Assembly (NCBI GenBank): GCA_019358875.1
Contig: JAHHIF010000041.1
Coordinates: forward strand, 1 to 61,723
From: Symplocastrum torsivum CPER-KK1
GTDB lineage: Bacteria > Cyanobacteriota > Cyanobacteriia > Cyanobacteriales > Coleofasciculaceae
Reading direction: 5' to 3'
DNA length: 61,723 nt
In this document: piece after piece, positions 42,403-51,620 of the stretch
Position numbering within the stretch: position 1 is the stretch's first letter
Layout of the letters: each line of letters starts with the position of its first letter
Program-made: the position numbers and the translations under genes
The notes under the pieces: generated by a model
Databases searched by the model: none
What the model was told of the DNA's origin: nothing
Seen by the model: only the letters and a program-made list of their open reading frames with translations

Positions 42403-44093
42403 GTAACAGCCTCCTCAAAACTTGCGATGACCACATCTAAGCTATCTGCCTGTTGTTTGAACTGGTCAACTCTTGCGGTTTCCCCGTTTTGTTCTGCTCT
42501 AGCCTGCTTTTCACGGAGTTGCTTACGAACTCTCATGTAATCAGGTAATAGTTCGCGACGAGCAACGAAACTAGGGCATGTGTAACAAGCCTTCCAGTGT
42601 GGGCAGTCATGGTTCAAAGGCAGTCCACAGTAACCATAAATGGGTGTATTTGTCTGGTCGTCAGGAATGGCTAGAGTATGTGCCTTAGGGTTCTTCTGGA
42701 GGGTTTCTGGCAGGTCTTTAGGATTGACAGGTTCGCCTTTGATATTGACCAAAGATGCCTGAATCTTGGCTGTTTCCTTTCTTAGCGTGTGGTCTTTGAC
42801 ATGGACATATTTCTGCGTTACCTTCAAGCCTTTATGTCCTGCCCACTTGCTAATCAAAGCAAACTCATGCCCAGTTTCAAACAAGTAAGTTAACCTGGTA
42901 TCCCTTAACTGATGGGTCTTAAAATGCCATAACTCATTATTTTCATCTCTAATATTCTCAGATTTAATTAAGCAATTAATACAAATACTGAGTAAGTCAT
43001 GGCTTGCTACTCTTGATACAGGTTCAAGATTTCGTTGGTCTATATTTTTTTTTGAGACATTAATATAGTCACAGAATAGATAATTAAAATTGTTATTAAA
43101 CTGCTGCTTTATATATTCCTGTTGTTGTTGGATTATTTCTGCTCCATGTCTCGTGATTGGTAGTATGTGATAGTCTTTATTCTTTTTTCTCCAAAAAGTA
43201 ATTATCCATTGCCCTCGACTATCTTGTTTAAGACAATCTAGACTACAAAGCTGTAATTCACTAACTCTCATGGCACAGAAAAAACCAACCATCCACATCC
43301 GAGCTATAGGGTCTGGAAGTTTGTATAAATTCTCTTCTATATGCTCTAGCACACATATAGGAATGTCATTTGGTATTCCTCGTTTGTAATTGGGATAATC
43401 TTCTAGACGGATTAGATTTTCAGAAACCGTAAACCATCTCTGTTGATTCCCTGTATCAAAAAAGTACCGTAGAAATGATAACTTGTTGACTATAGTTCTA
43501 TTACTTGATTGTTGGGATGCAATAAAGTCCAAAACAATCTGCCTACTAATTTTATCTATACTATTAATTTTTTTGTTCTCTAAATATAAGGAGAACTCAC
43601 GAAGTAATCCCAGTCTTTTACGAACCGAGCCGAAGGTAGAGCCAGATATAATTTCTTGTTTAATATATTTTTTAACAAGTATTTTAAACCATTCCATTTG
43701 TACTGTAGTGAAGTCCAAACGTATTGTTATTTCTGTCTCATCTAAAGAGGAAATTAGACTTCTAGTATCCCAAACATCATCTTCAAAACAGAAAGGTTTA
43801 ACTTCTTTCTCTCTTGAGTCTTTGAATGAACAATACTCTACTATAGTTTTCAGGCAATCCCAGCACTGATATCTTTTTTTCTCACCTTGACACCCAGATT
43901 TATGAATTTCTCTAGATTCACAATGTGGACAAACGAAACCCCTTGTTTCCTTTTTAGCTATATCTATTGTGTAATGTGATAAAACAAATTTATGGCAGTC
44001 TATACATTTGTATTGCTGCCGTCCAAATCGAATATTGCTATTGTAAATTGCTGTAGAGTCACAAAACGGACAAATAAAATCACCCATTAGCAT
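42399..44093 (-). CDS. Tyrosine recombinase with N-terminal zinc ribbons (564 aa)
   Basis: This is the third recombinase of the element. Two CxxC zinc ribbons occupy residues 6-100 (CPFCDSTAIY, YKCIDCHKF; CPHCESREIH, YQCWDCLK). The catalytic domain has CAMRVSELQL (Arg), HQLRDTRLTYLF (H-x-x-R), AGHKGLKVTQKYVHV (His, Tyr). A cysteine-rich segment near the C-terminus (CGLPLNHDCPHWKACYTCPS) is the pattern also found in TnpB of Tn554. It overlaps the second recombinase by 14 nt and TnpC by 4. Confidence 0.88.
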   Translation of the reverse strand: MLMGDFICPFCDSTAIYNSNIRFGRQQYKCIDCHKFVLSHYTIDIAKKETRGFVCPHCESREIHKSGCQGEKKRYQCWDCLKTIVEYCSFKDSREKEVKPFCFEDDVWDTRSLISSLDETEITIRLDFTTVQMEWFKILVKKYIKQEIISGSTFGSVRKRLGLLREFSLYLENKKINSIDKISRQIVLDFIASQQSSNRTIVNKLSFLRYFFDTGNQQRWFTVSENLIRLEDYPNYKRGIPNDIPICVLEHIEENLYKLPDPIARMWMVGFFCAMRVSELQLCSLDCLKQDSRGQWIITFWRKKNKDYHILPITRHGAEIIQQQQEYIKQQFNNNFNYLFCDYINVSKKNIDQRNLEPVSRVASHDLLSICINCLIKSENIRDENNELWHFKTHQLRDTRLTYLFETGHEFALISKWAGHKGLKVTQKYVHVKDHTLRKETAKIQASLVNIKGEPVNPKDLPETLQKNPKAHTLAIPDDQTNTPIYGYCGLPLNHDCPHWKACYTCPSFVARRELLPDYMRVRKQLREKQARAEQNGETARVDQFKQQADSLDVVIASFEEAVT

Positions 44094-45573
44094 TCTCCAA
44101 AGATTTAATTATATTAATTAGCTTCGCCTCATCCTGCTCAATTTCTTTTAGTTGTCGGATATATCCCAAGCGTTCACTTTCTTCTTTTAATTTTTGATTC
44201 CGTTCTAGATGCTGTGTCAGTGTTGGTAAATCATCTTCATCTAATCGAAAATGCTGACAATCCATACAGGCGTTGGCATGAGGACATGGCTTTAATAACT
44301 GAGGTCTGGCGCAGAAACCCATAGCTAATGCTTTGGGTTGCATCTTACTCCGTAACCACCGCAATTCAATATCGTTCTCTATCTCTGGATTACTAATACT
44401 GACTTCTAAACCAGTCACATCTACTATCTTTTTACGCTTGTGTAATCCCTCAATTTCTTTCTTAAAAGTTGATGGAAGAATATGAGCATAGTGCTGCATC
44501 ATATCCGGACTATGATGCCTTAAGTACCGTTGGATAATGTATTGTCTAACTCCTTCATTAGTCATTTTAGTAGCTACTGTTCTACGAAATTGGTGAGAAG
44601 TAAACTTCCATAGTTTTCCTGATTCATCACAGATATTACAACTTTCTGCCCACTGATTTAGATAAATATTAAATTGCTGTAATAACATAACTTTTGATTT
44701 AGCTTTGAAAAATTTAAAGCCATTTGATTCGTAAGTATTGGCACAAAATAAATACTCGAAATCTTCCCCCAAATGTGTTCTGATATAAGTTTGTTGTTCT
44801 TTAATGATTTCTGCTAGTTCTGGAACTATTGGTAGAACATCATGTCTTTCTTTAAATTTCCAGTTAGTAAAATGAATTTCCCAATCTCCACTCATCCGCT
44901 GTTTCAGGCAGTCGAAACGCATTTGAAGTAACTCACTGCCTCGCAATCCTAATGCACGCAGCAAAAGTACCATTCTTTGTAAGGGTTTTGCTAATAAATA
45001 TAAATATATATCTATTTGGCTTGAAACTTCATTAGGGATGTAATTTATTTTGTTATTTTTAGGTTTAGCATCACCAAGTCTACCTCTAAACCAATAAGTT
45101 GATATTTGAAACCAATTGTTGGAATTACCTAATTCAAAAAAAATTTTTATATGGCTTAATCGGTGCTTCTGAGTTTTCTCGCTTAGAGAATGCATATTAC
45201 CTAAATACGAAGACAATACTTCATCTGTGATGTCTGTAAAGTAGTAAACACATTGAGTTTCCAAGAATCTAGAAAAATGCTGTATTGCTTTAATATATTC
45301 TCGCAATGTACCAAATGATTTACCCTGATAGCGTCTATACAGAATGTAGTATTTAGTTATATCTTTTAGCCAATTTTGGCGAATGTTTCCAAAATAAATA
45401 CTTTTTACGCCTTCGTGTTGATTGAGCCTCATCCCTAAGTCTTCTTCCCCATACCATCTATCCTTTTGCATTAAAGACTTTTCAGTCTCTTTTCTTTCAG
45501 TTTTAAGGGAGATATTACTGGTAATAATAGTGTGTTGTTCTTCATTCATAATTCTGCTCTTCTTTCTGCACAA
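44080..45573 (-). CDS. TnpB-like tyrosine recombinase of the Tn554 type (497 aa)
   Basis: This is the second recombinase. Catalytic residues are in LLRALGLRGSELLQMRFD (Arg), FTSHQFRRTVATKM (H-x-x-R) and LRHHSPDMMQHYAHILP (His, Tyr). The C-terminal cysteine cluster GFCARPQLLKPCPHANACMDC is characteristic of Tn554 TnpB. It overlaps tnpA by 32 nt. The N-terminal 80 residues are less ordered. It is distinct from the transposon-encoded RNA-guided TnpB of IS605. Confidence 0.87.
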   Translation of the reverse strand: MCRKKSRIMNEEQHTIITSNISLKTERKETEKSLMQKDRWYGEEDLGMRLNQHEGVKSIYFGNIRQNWLKDITKYYILYRRYQGKSFGTLREYIKAIQHFSRFLETQCVYYFTDITDEVLSSYLGNMHSLSEKTQKHRLSHIKIFFELGNSNNWFQISTYWFRGRLGDAKPKNNKINYIPNEVSSQIDIYLYLLAKPLQRMVLLLRALGLRGSELLQMRFDCLKQRMSGDWEIHFTNWKFKERHDVLPIVPELAEIIKEQQTYIRTHLGEDFEYLFCANTYESNGFKFFKAKSKVMLLQQFNIYLNQWAESCNICDESGKLWKFTSHQFRRTVATKMTNEGVRQYIIQRYLRHHSPDMMQHYAHILPSTFKKEIEGLHKRKKIVDVTGLEVSISNPEIENDIELRWLRSKMQPKALAMGFCARPQLLKPCPHANACMDCQHFRLDEDDLPTLTQHLERNQKLKEESERLGYIRQLKEIEQDEAKLINIIKSLENANG

Positions 45574-46627
45574 TACTGTTTAAGTCTTCTTTGCTTAGAT
45601 GTCCATAAATATCTATTGTAGTATGGATAGATGTGTGTCCCAAACGCTGGCTAACATGATAAATATCTACCCCATTTTTTATTAATTCTGTAGCATGAGT
45701 ATGTCTAAATAAATGTGGATATACATGAATTTCAGTCTTTTTATCTAATTGCTTAAACAATTGGTTTATTGCTCTATAGTTGAGCGGTTGTCCTATCTCG
45801 CCCTTCCAAATATTGACAAAAACATAATCAGAATCCACATCTGGATACTCTTCAATTAAGTAATTGCTGTAAACCTGCATCAATTCACGACTGACTGGAA
45901 TTACTCGTCCACCACTTTTAGCTCTAGCTTCATTAATATTGGTTCGCTCAACGATAGAAATCTCGTTCTCACCAGTGGTTCCCATGTCTTCATGTCGCAA
46001 ACCTAGAAGCTCTCCCTTTCTCATGCCCGTTTCATAGAGAAGTTTGATAATTAGCTTGTCTCTTCTGGTGTTGCAGGCACGAATTAGGGTCTTTACTTCT
46101 TCTGAAGTTAGGCATCCGACAAACTTCTTAGGCTCCCTCAGTCTCAGCAAAGACTTTCTGACGGGTTTAGCCTTGGCTATCCCTGCCAAAAATGACTTGT
46201 ATCCCTTCCCCGTTGGGAGATTGAACCGAGTGAAACGCTTGTCATGCCCCACTGTCCCCAAATGATGGTGAAACTCGTAAAATCCTTGAACAACGGTCAT
46301 AGCGTGGTTAACCGTTCTCTCTGACCGAACAGCCTGGACTGGCTGCATGGAGATGATATTTGTGTCACCGACTCTCAGCCAGTGCATATACTCGCTCAGG
46401 TCTTCCAGGCTGACGTTACACCACTCCAGTCTTCGCTCAGTCACGTACTCCCAGTAGACCTTGAGATATCTGGCATAAGACTCAACCGTATTGGGCGATC
46501 GCTCTAAGTTGACCAAGTGGTTTAGATAGCGCTGGATTGGTTCCACTGGTGCGTAGTCCTCACCTAGCACTAGCCATACAGGACTGCTAGTGTCCGGGTC
46601 TATTCCCTTTTGGAGTAAGACTACCAT
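45542..46627 (-). CDS. TnpA-like tyrosine recombinase of the Tn554 type (361 aa)
   Basis: This is the first gene of the element operon. It has a core-binding domain (RYLNHLVNLERSPNTVESYA) and a full catalytic set: Arg in ETGMRKGELLGLRHED, HLFRHTHATEL (H-x-x-R), RLGHTSIHTTIDIYGHL (His, Tyr). The size equals Tn554 TnpA. Upstream lies about 50 bp of AT-rich sequence and a strong terminator, so the promoter must be close to the start codon. The three recombinases presumably act together at one target. Confidence 0.9.
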   Translation of the reverse strand: MVVLLQKGIDPDTSSPVWLVLGEDYAPVEPIQRYLNHLVNLERSPNTVESYARYLKVYWEYVTERRLEWCNVSLEDLSEYMHWLRVGDTNIISMQPVQAVRSERTVNHAMTVVQGFYEFHHHLGTVGHDKRFTRFNLPTGKGYKSFLAGIAKAKPVRKSLLRLREPKKFVGCLTSEEVKTLIRACNTRRDKLIIKLLYETGMRKGELLGLRHEDMGTTGENEISIVERTNINEARAKSGGRVIPVSRELMQVYSNYLIEEYPDVDSDYVFVNIWKGEIGQPLNYRAINQLFKQLDKKTEIHVYPHLFRHTHATELIKNGVDIYHVSQRLGHTSIHTTIDIYGHLSKEDLNSIVQKEEQNYE

Positions 46628-46682
46628 TTACTAGAAACTGCGAAACCGCGAAACATAATCCACATTATAGACAGCGAAGAAT

Positions 46683-46722
46683 AAAGCGGCAACCTCTTTA
46701 CACAATGAGAGGTTGCCGCTTT
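46683..46722. terminator. Strong intrinsic terminator hairpin
   Basis: AAAGCGGCAACCTC (46683-46696), a 12-nt loop and GAGGTTGCCGCTTT (46709-46722) form a 14-bp perfect stem followed by TGTTGTTGTTGTTG. It insulates array 2 from the Tn554-like operon, or marks the right border of that element. Confidence 0.8.
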
Positions 46723-46875
46723 GTTGTTGTTGTTGTGTAAATGTAATTTAATTACTCACATAAAGGGGTATTCCAAACGAGCTTTTTTAAAACTAGTTGT
46801 TCCTAGGATGGGTAGCAGGGGATAATGTTGTATCTCGACAGGATGAGAAAGTTGGATTATGCTGAATGCAGCAAC

Positions 46876-47079
46876 AATTTTCGTAAGGCAAAGCGGGGGT
46901 GAATTTCCGAGGGGTCTCACGAAAAACGCTAGAACCTTGACAATTGAAGAGTTTGAGCATTTTCAGTTGCTCAGTAAATGCGAAGTGTTTTCAATAAGCG
47001 TGGCTGAAATGAGGGTGAAAAAGAGACTTACGAAAAGCCTCTGTAGAATCCTCCCGCTGTATAAGTTTCAGACGGCGGA
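46876..47079 (+). promoter_or_regulatory. Leader of CRISPR array 2
   Basis: These 204 bp are nearly identical to the reverse complement of 25028-25232, with about five or six substitutions. They end CAGACGGCGGA directly before the first repeat at 47080. TTGACA at 46936-46941 is shared by both leaders. Sequence similarity stops abruptly at 46876, defining the functional or duplicated unit. Confidence 0.9.
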
Positions 47080-50000
47080 CTTTCCACGAACTTAATCCCC
47101 GTAAGGGGACTGAAACATACCTAACACCAATCCTGGCTCTGTACCTGGAGAACTTTCCACGAACTTAATCCCCGTAAGGGGACTGAAACTTTATATTATG
47201 AGTTAATAACGGCACAGTATAAGAAGCTGCTTTCCACGAACTTAATCCCCGTAAGGGGACTGAAACACTCATGCATAATCAGGCAATACAAACAGCAGTA
47301 ACAGCTCTTTCCACGAACTTAATCCCCGTAAGGGGACTGAAACAACTCTTTTGCTTCACTAACAAATTCTATAGGCGCCTTTCCACGAACTTAATCCCCG
47401 TAAGGGGACTGAAACGTATGTGGACTGTGGTTGACCTTCGTTAAGCCAGTTCTTTCCACGAACTTAATCCCCGTAAGGGGACTGAAACCATCAATGGAGT
47501 GTTCCGAATTGCCTATCGAGGCCTTTCCACGAACTTAATCCCCGTAAGGGGACTGAAACTTGTAGTTAGAAGAGCAACAAAACGCGATCGCGACTTTCCA
47601 CGAACTTAATCCCCGTAAGGGGACTGAAACAGGCTTATAGGTGCAGGAGGTCATTATTTGTAAGTGGACGCTTTCCACGAACTTAATCCCCGTAAGGGGA
47701 CTGAAACATGGGGTGGCAGTTTGGGGGAGATATTTCGGGGGCAGTGGTGCTTTCCACGAACTTAATCCCCGTAAGGGGACTGAAACCAGCATCTTTCTGA
47801 ATGCGCCGATTTGAACGGTTCAGTTTGCTTTCCACGAACTTAATCCCCGTAAGGGGACTGAAACGCGATAAACGTATCTACAATCAGGCTTAGCTCTGTA
47901 TCCTTTCCACGAACTTAATCCCCGTAAGGGGACTGAAACGTCAATGCCACAGGCCATCCATGCCTCTCATGATGCTTTCCACGAACTTAATCCCCGTAAG
48001 GGGACTGAAACCCCTGTAGGACTACTGATTGCCCGTCAATTTTTCCTGCTTTCCACGAACTTAATCCCCGTAAGGGGACTGAAACACGTTATCTGCAACT
48101 GTCAAGTTAGTGCTACCGTCTGTTAGCTTTCCACGAACTTAATCCCCGTAAGGGGACTGAAACCTCGTTTGGGAAAAGTCTCGACGAATTGGAGCAACCT
48201 TTCCACGAACTTAATCCCCGTAAGGGGACTGAAACCTTTCATAACGCCTAACCCGTTCTGCGCTCGAACTCTTTCCACGAACTTAATCCCCGTAAGGGGA
48301 CTGAAACGTAGGGTAACTAAAACCAAAATTAATCAGGTTAAAGCTTTCCACGAACTTAATCCCCGTAAGGGGACTGAAACAGGAGAACTTGATGTTAAAC
48401 AGTGGGCAAAAGAATTGCTTTCCACGAACTTAATCCCCGTAAGGGGACTGAAACTTTTCGAGTACTACCCCCCTCTAGAGGTTGCACAGATTGCTTTCCA
48501 CGAACTTAATCCCCGTAAGGGGACTGAAACGCTATTATGTCATCAACTACTGGGTTGATCAGGTCTGAACTTTCCACGAACTTAATCCCCGTAAGGGGAC
48601 TGAAACCTTTAACTAATTCATCTCCAGTTATTCCAGATTCTTCGGCTTTCCACGAACTTAATCCCCGTAAGGGGACTGAAACTTTGAAGAGGAGGCTTTA
48701 GAGCTAAAGCGGCGCAACTTTCCACGAACTTAATCCCCGTAAGGGGACTGAAACCGATCGCATACTCACCAGAGTTGGATGGTTCCCCTTCTTTCCACGA
48801 ACTTAATCCCCGTAAGGGGACTGAAACTTAGAGTTCCTTTGATTTTGATTGCTGAGATTATCCTTTCCACGAACTTAATCCCCGTAAGGGGACTGAAACA
48901 AAAAATGCCTGATGCAGTAACAGGAGACGCGGCCTTTCCACGAACTTAATCCCCGTAAGGGGACTGAAACAAGTTTCAAAAGGATTGCTGTGCCCTGCAA
49001 CAAGGGTCTTTCCACGAACTTAATCCCCGTAAGGGGACTGAAACTCTTCAGTTTGCTCATCTTCTACTGCCGCATTTCTGTAACTTTCCACGAACTTAAT
49101 CCCCGTAAGGGGACTGAAACTCGTTTGGGAATGTCCTGCCCAGGATGGGTTCATGGCTTTCCACGAACTTAATCCCCGTAAGGGGACTGAAACGCTAGTG
49201 GTTTTGCTCGTTTGACCTTGTCGCCCTGCTTTCCACGAACTTAATCCCCGTAAGGGGACTGAAACGAGACATGAATTTGTACGTTCTCGTTGGTCGCGGT
49301 CCTTTCCACGAACTTAATCCCCGTAAGGGGACTGAAACGCTGCAATAACTTCAGAGAAGTCTGAGGCTTCACTTTCCACGAACTTAATCCCCGTAAGGGG
49401 ACTGAAACCTGATACGGGAGGGAGCAAAGTTCCCCAGCGCCTCCCGACTTTCCACGAACTTAATCCCCGTAAGGGGACTGAAACTAAAATCCTTAGTCTT
49501 CTGAATGCCACCTATAATCTTTCCACGAACTTAATCCCCGTAAGGGGACTGAAACTTGCTTGGACTAGGAGGAGCGATCGCGTTTCCAATTGCTTTCCAC
49601 GAACTTAATCCCCGTAAGGGGACTGAAACTTTCAGATCAGGCAATATCACGCCTACGCTTGGGACTTTCCACGAACTTAATCCCCGTAAGGGGACTGAAA
49701 CTAGGGATACGCAGCAACAGGCGTTCGAGAAAGGTCTCCAGCTTTCCACGAACTTAATCCCCGTAAGGGGACTGAAACTTAAGAGCAACTATATAATCTT
49801 TATCATTTCTAAGACTTTCCACGAACTTAATCCCCGTAAGGGGACTGAAACGATATCTCAGAATGGCAGCGTGACGACAGCGGACAACCTTTCCACGAAC
49901 TTAATCCCCGTAAGGGGACTGAAACGCGAATATCCACTTCATTGACCCGTGCATCTAGGAAGCTTTCCACGAACTTAATCCCCGTAAGGGGACTGAAACA

Positions 50001-50295
50001 TTAGTTATCCAACTGTAGGTAACTGTTCGTGGAACTTTCCACGAACTTAATCCCCGTAAGGGGACTGAAACGTTAGCCCATTTTCGCCAGGAAGCTGTTT
50101 TCTGAGCTTTCCACGAACTTAATCCCCGTAAGGGGACTGAAACAGTTCACACCGGGAGACGAGGTACAGTTCAAGGGCGGCTTTCCACGAACTTAATCCC
50201 CGTAAGGGGACTGAAACTAGCGGTCATTTGCCCTGATTCTAATTGTGGTGAGAGTAGACTTTCCACGAACCTAATCCCCGCAAGGGGACTGAACA
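47080..50295 (+). CRISPR. CRISPR array 2: 44 repeats of 37 bp, 43 spacers
   Basis: The repeat begins CTTTCCACGAACTTAATCC and ends AGGGGACTGAAAC, giving the handle ACTGAAAC. It differs from array 1 at three positions (GAACTTAA for GCACTAAA, and GTAAGG for GCAAGG). I count 44 repeats with 33-43-nt spacers and no internal degeneration. The final repeat (50259-50295) is degenerate (GAACCTAATCC, ending ACTGAACAC), marking the leader-distal end. No cas gene is adjacent; the nearest adaptation genes lie 20 kb away next to array 1. Open frames across the array are artefacts. Confidence 0.98.
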
Positions 50296-50321
50296 CATAG
50301 CTTTAAAGCTCACCTGAACAA

Positions 50322-50370
50322 CTGTTACACTAACCACCAACCAGTGAACAATGACCAATAATGAATGACG
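50322..50370. repeat. Degenerate heptamer repeats after array 2
   Basis: Heptamers AACCACC AACCAGT GAACAAT GACCAAT AATGAAT GACGGAT run between the last CRISPR repeat and the small coiled-coil gene, and include its start codon. They are related to the heptamer tracts in the cas operons. Confidence 0.6.
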
Positions 50371-50526
50371 GATGAAAATACAGAAGAGTTAAAACAGCAA
50401 ATAGAACAGCTTACCGATGAGCTAGAGGCAGCCTACGAACAAATAGCGATCAATATAGAACGTATTAGCGAATTGGAAAGACGGCTAAGTCAACTAGAAC
50501 AGCGACTGGAGGAACCTGCCCCATGA
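50365..50526 (+). CDS. Small coiled-coil protein (53 aa)
   Basis: ATG 50365 to TGA 50524-50526 encodes a protein with a clear heptad pattern (TEELKQQIEQLTDELEAAYE, ISELERRLSQLEQRLEE), so almost the whole chain should be one coiled coil. The stop overlaps the next ATG (ATGA at 50523-50526), which supports real, coupled translation. No function is recognised. Confidence 0.6.
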   Translation: MTDENTEELKQQIEQLTDELEAAYEQIAINIERISELERRLSQLEQRLEEPAP

Positions 50527-50765
50527 CGAGAACTAAATTAAGCCAACGACTTCACCCTTATAAAGAGCGCATAAAAGCCGCCAATAAGAAGTGGGAAACT
50601 AGCAGTTCTCAAAATACTCAAACCCTTTCAGTAGGAGAATACTCGATTGTCACAGAAAAAGGCACCCTAAGACTTATCGTTCGACCTGATGAAATTGAGA
50701 TTCATTCGGATGATAAGACATTGGCACTAGAACAATTGAGCGATTCGGCTGTTCTTTTTAAGTAA
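50523..50765 (+). CDS. Small hypothetical protein coupled to the coiled-coil gene (80 aa)
   Basis: The protein has a basic helical N-terminus (RTKLSQRLHPYKERIKAANK) and a beta-rich remainder (YSIVTEKGTLRLIVRPDEIE). No known family. It is translationally coupled to the 53-aa gene through an ATGA overlap, so the two probably act together. The pair lies just past array 2 and is convergent with the GST gene. Confidence 0.6.
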   Translation: MTRTKLSQRLHPYKERIKAANKKWETSSSQNTQTLSVGEYSIVTEKGTLRLIVRPDEIEIHSDDKTLALEQLSDSAVLFK

Positions 50766-50825
50766 CAGCAGCGCTGAATAAGACAAATCAAGAAAGTAGT
50801 ATTTCGGTTCTAGCCCAATAGGGCT

Positions 50826-51545
50826 TTAATAGGGATGAGCCTGGAGCCAAGCTGCAATCTTTGGTGTCTCGCTCACTGTCTTTTTCAACGCCTCAAGCTT
50901 TGGATATGGCTTGAGCAGTTCTTTGGGGAGCCGATAAGGTCCTGCTGGCTCCGGGATGTAGAAGAATGTAGATGGGGTTGTCCAGAGGGAAGCCGCTTCA
51001 TCTAATGTGGAAAGAATGTCAAACACCGCAAGCTCTGCCCATGTCAGCTCTTGTCCCACAAGGAATGGAGAGTCTTGATTTTGTGTAATTAGAAGCTCAA
51101 ATCTTCTCAAGTGCATGGGTACAATCACGGCAAAGTACTCATCCAATCGCTCCGCCCTCACCGCTGCATCCCTCATTTTCATGATCAGCCGACCCTTTTC
51201 CACAACCCGGTCAACATAACACCCGTACAGAAGGTCTAGCAGATCTCTCCATGCATCAACCACCATATCTGATAAAGCTGCCTGTACGCTGTCGCAAGGG
51301 TACAATCCGGCTTCTTTTGCCGCATACCGAGCGATCGCGCAGGATTGGCTGATCAGGGTTCCACCAACTTCGAGAATAGGGAGCTGACCAAATGGCAATT
51401 CTCTATTATCCCGCATCTGTACATATTCCTGGAAGGAAATTCTTCTATCTTCAAATGGGACGCCGCCATAGATGAAGATGAGACGAACAAGCTCGGCTCT
51501 GCCCTTCCCATCACCGAAATACAGCAAGATTGGGTGCTTGTTCAT
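50826..51545 (-). CDS. Glutathione S-transferase-like protein (239 aa)
   Basis: The N-terminal thioredoxin-like domain starts PILLYFGDGKGRAELVRLIF and holds FGQLPILEVGGTLISQSCAIARYAA, with the cis-Pro and the Gln-Ser glutathione-binding pair typical of sigma-class GSTs. The catalytic Tyr is in LLYFGDG. The C-terminal all-helical domain follows (ADLAVFDILSTLDE-like AELAVFDILST). I start at ATG 51545 (MNKHPILLY) in place of the upstream 51611, since family members begin here. It is 75 bp after the cas3 C-terminal half on the same strand. Probably a cargo gene unrelated to CRISPR. Confidence 0.88.
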   Translation of the reverse strand: MNKHPILLYFGDGKGRAELVRLIFIYGGVPFEDRRISFQEYVQMRDNRELPFGQLPILEVGGTLISQSCAIARYAAKEAGLYPCDSVQAALSDMVVDAWRDLLDLLYGCYVDRVVEKGRLIMKMRDAAVRAERLDEYFAVIVPMHLRRFELLITQNQDSPFLVGQELTWAELAVFDILSTLDEAASLWTTPSTFFYIPEPAGPYRLPKELLKPYPKLEALKKTVSETPKIAAWLQAHPY

Positions 51546-51620
51546 CAGACTTGGTCTTGTATTGCGAAAGTTTAGCTTCCCAACTCTAAGCCAGTAACTT
51601 GAAAAACTCAACTCGTCAGG

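Larger units (their letters stand above)
38328..46627 (-). mobile_element. Tn554-like element with three tyrosine recombinases and cargo
   Basis: The span given is the gene content only; the true ends were not located. A tightly overlapping operon encodes three tyrosine recombinases, a TnpC-like protein and a DnaB-family helicase, then a separate three-gene HEPN module. Tn554 elements carry tnpA, tnpB (tyrosine recombinases) and tnpC at one end and cargo at the other, the order seen here. Tn554 makes no target duplication and has no terminal inverted repeats, so borders cannot be read directly. Confidence 0.65.

Noticed and set aside
25805..46627. A CRISPR-associated transposon (cas3-less type I plus recombinases)
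   Set aside because: No TnsA, TnsB, TnsC or TniQ protein is present; the type I operon keeps cas1, cas2 and cas4, and the recombinases are tyrosine enzymes of Tn554 type.
47535..49945. Open frames of 60-129 codons on both strands inside array 2
   Set aside because: All show the repeat-derived words FSPLTGIKFVES or FHELNPRKGTE; no ribosome-binding site or domain.
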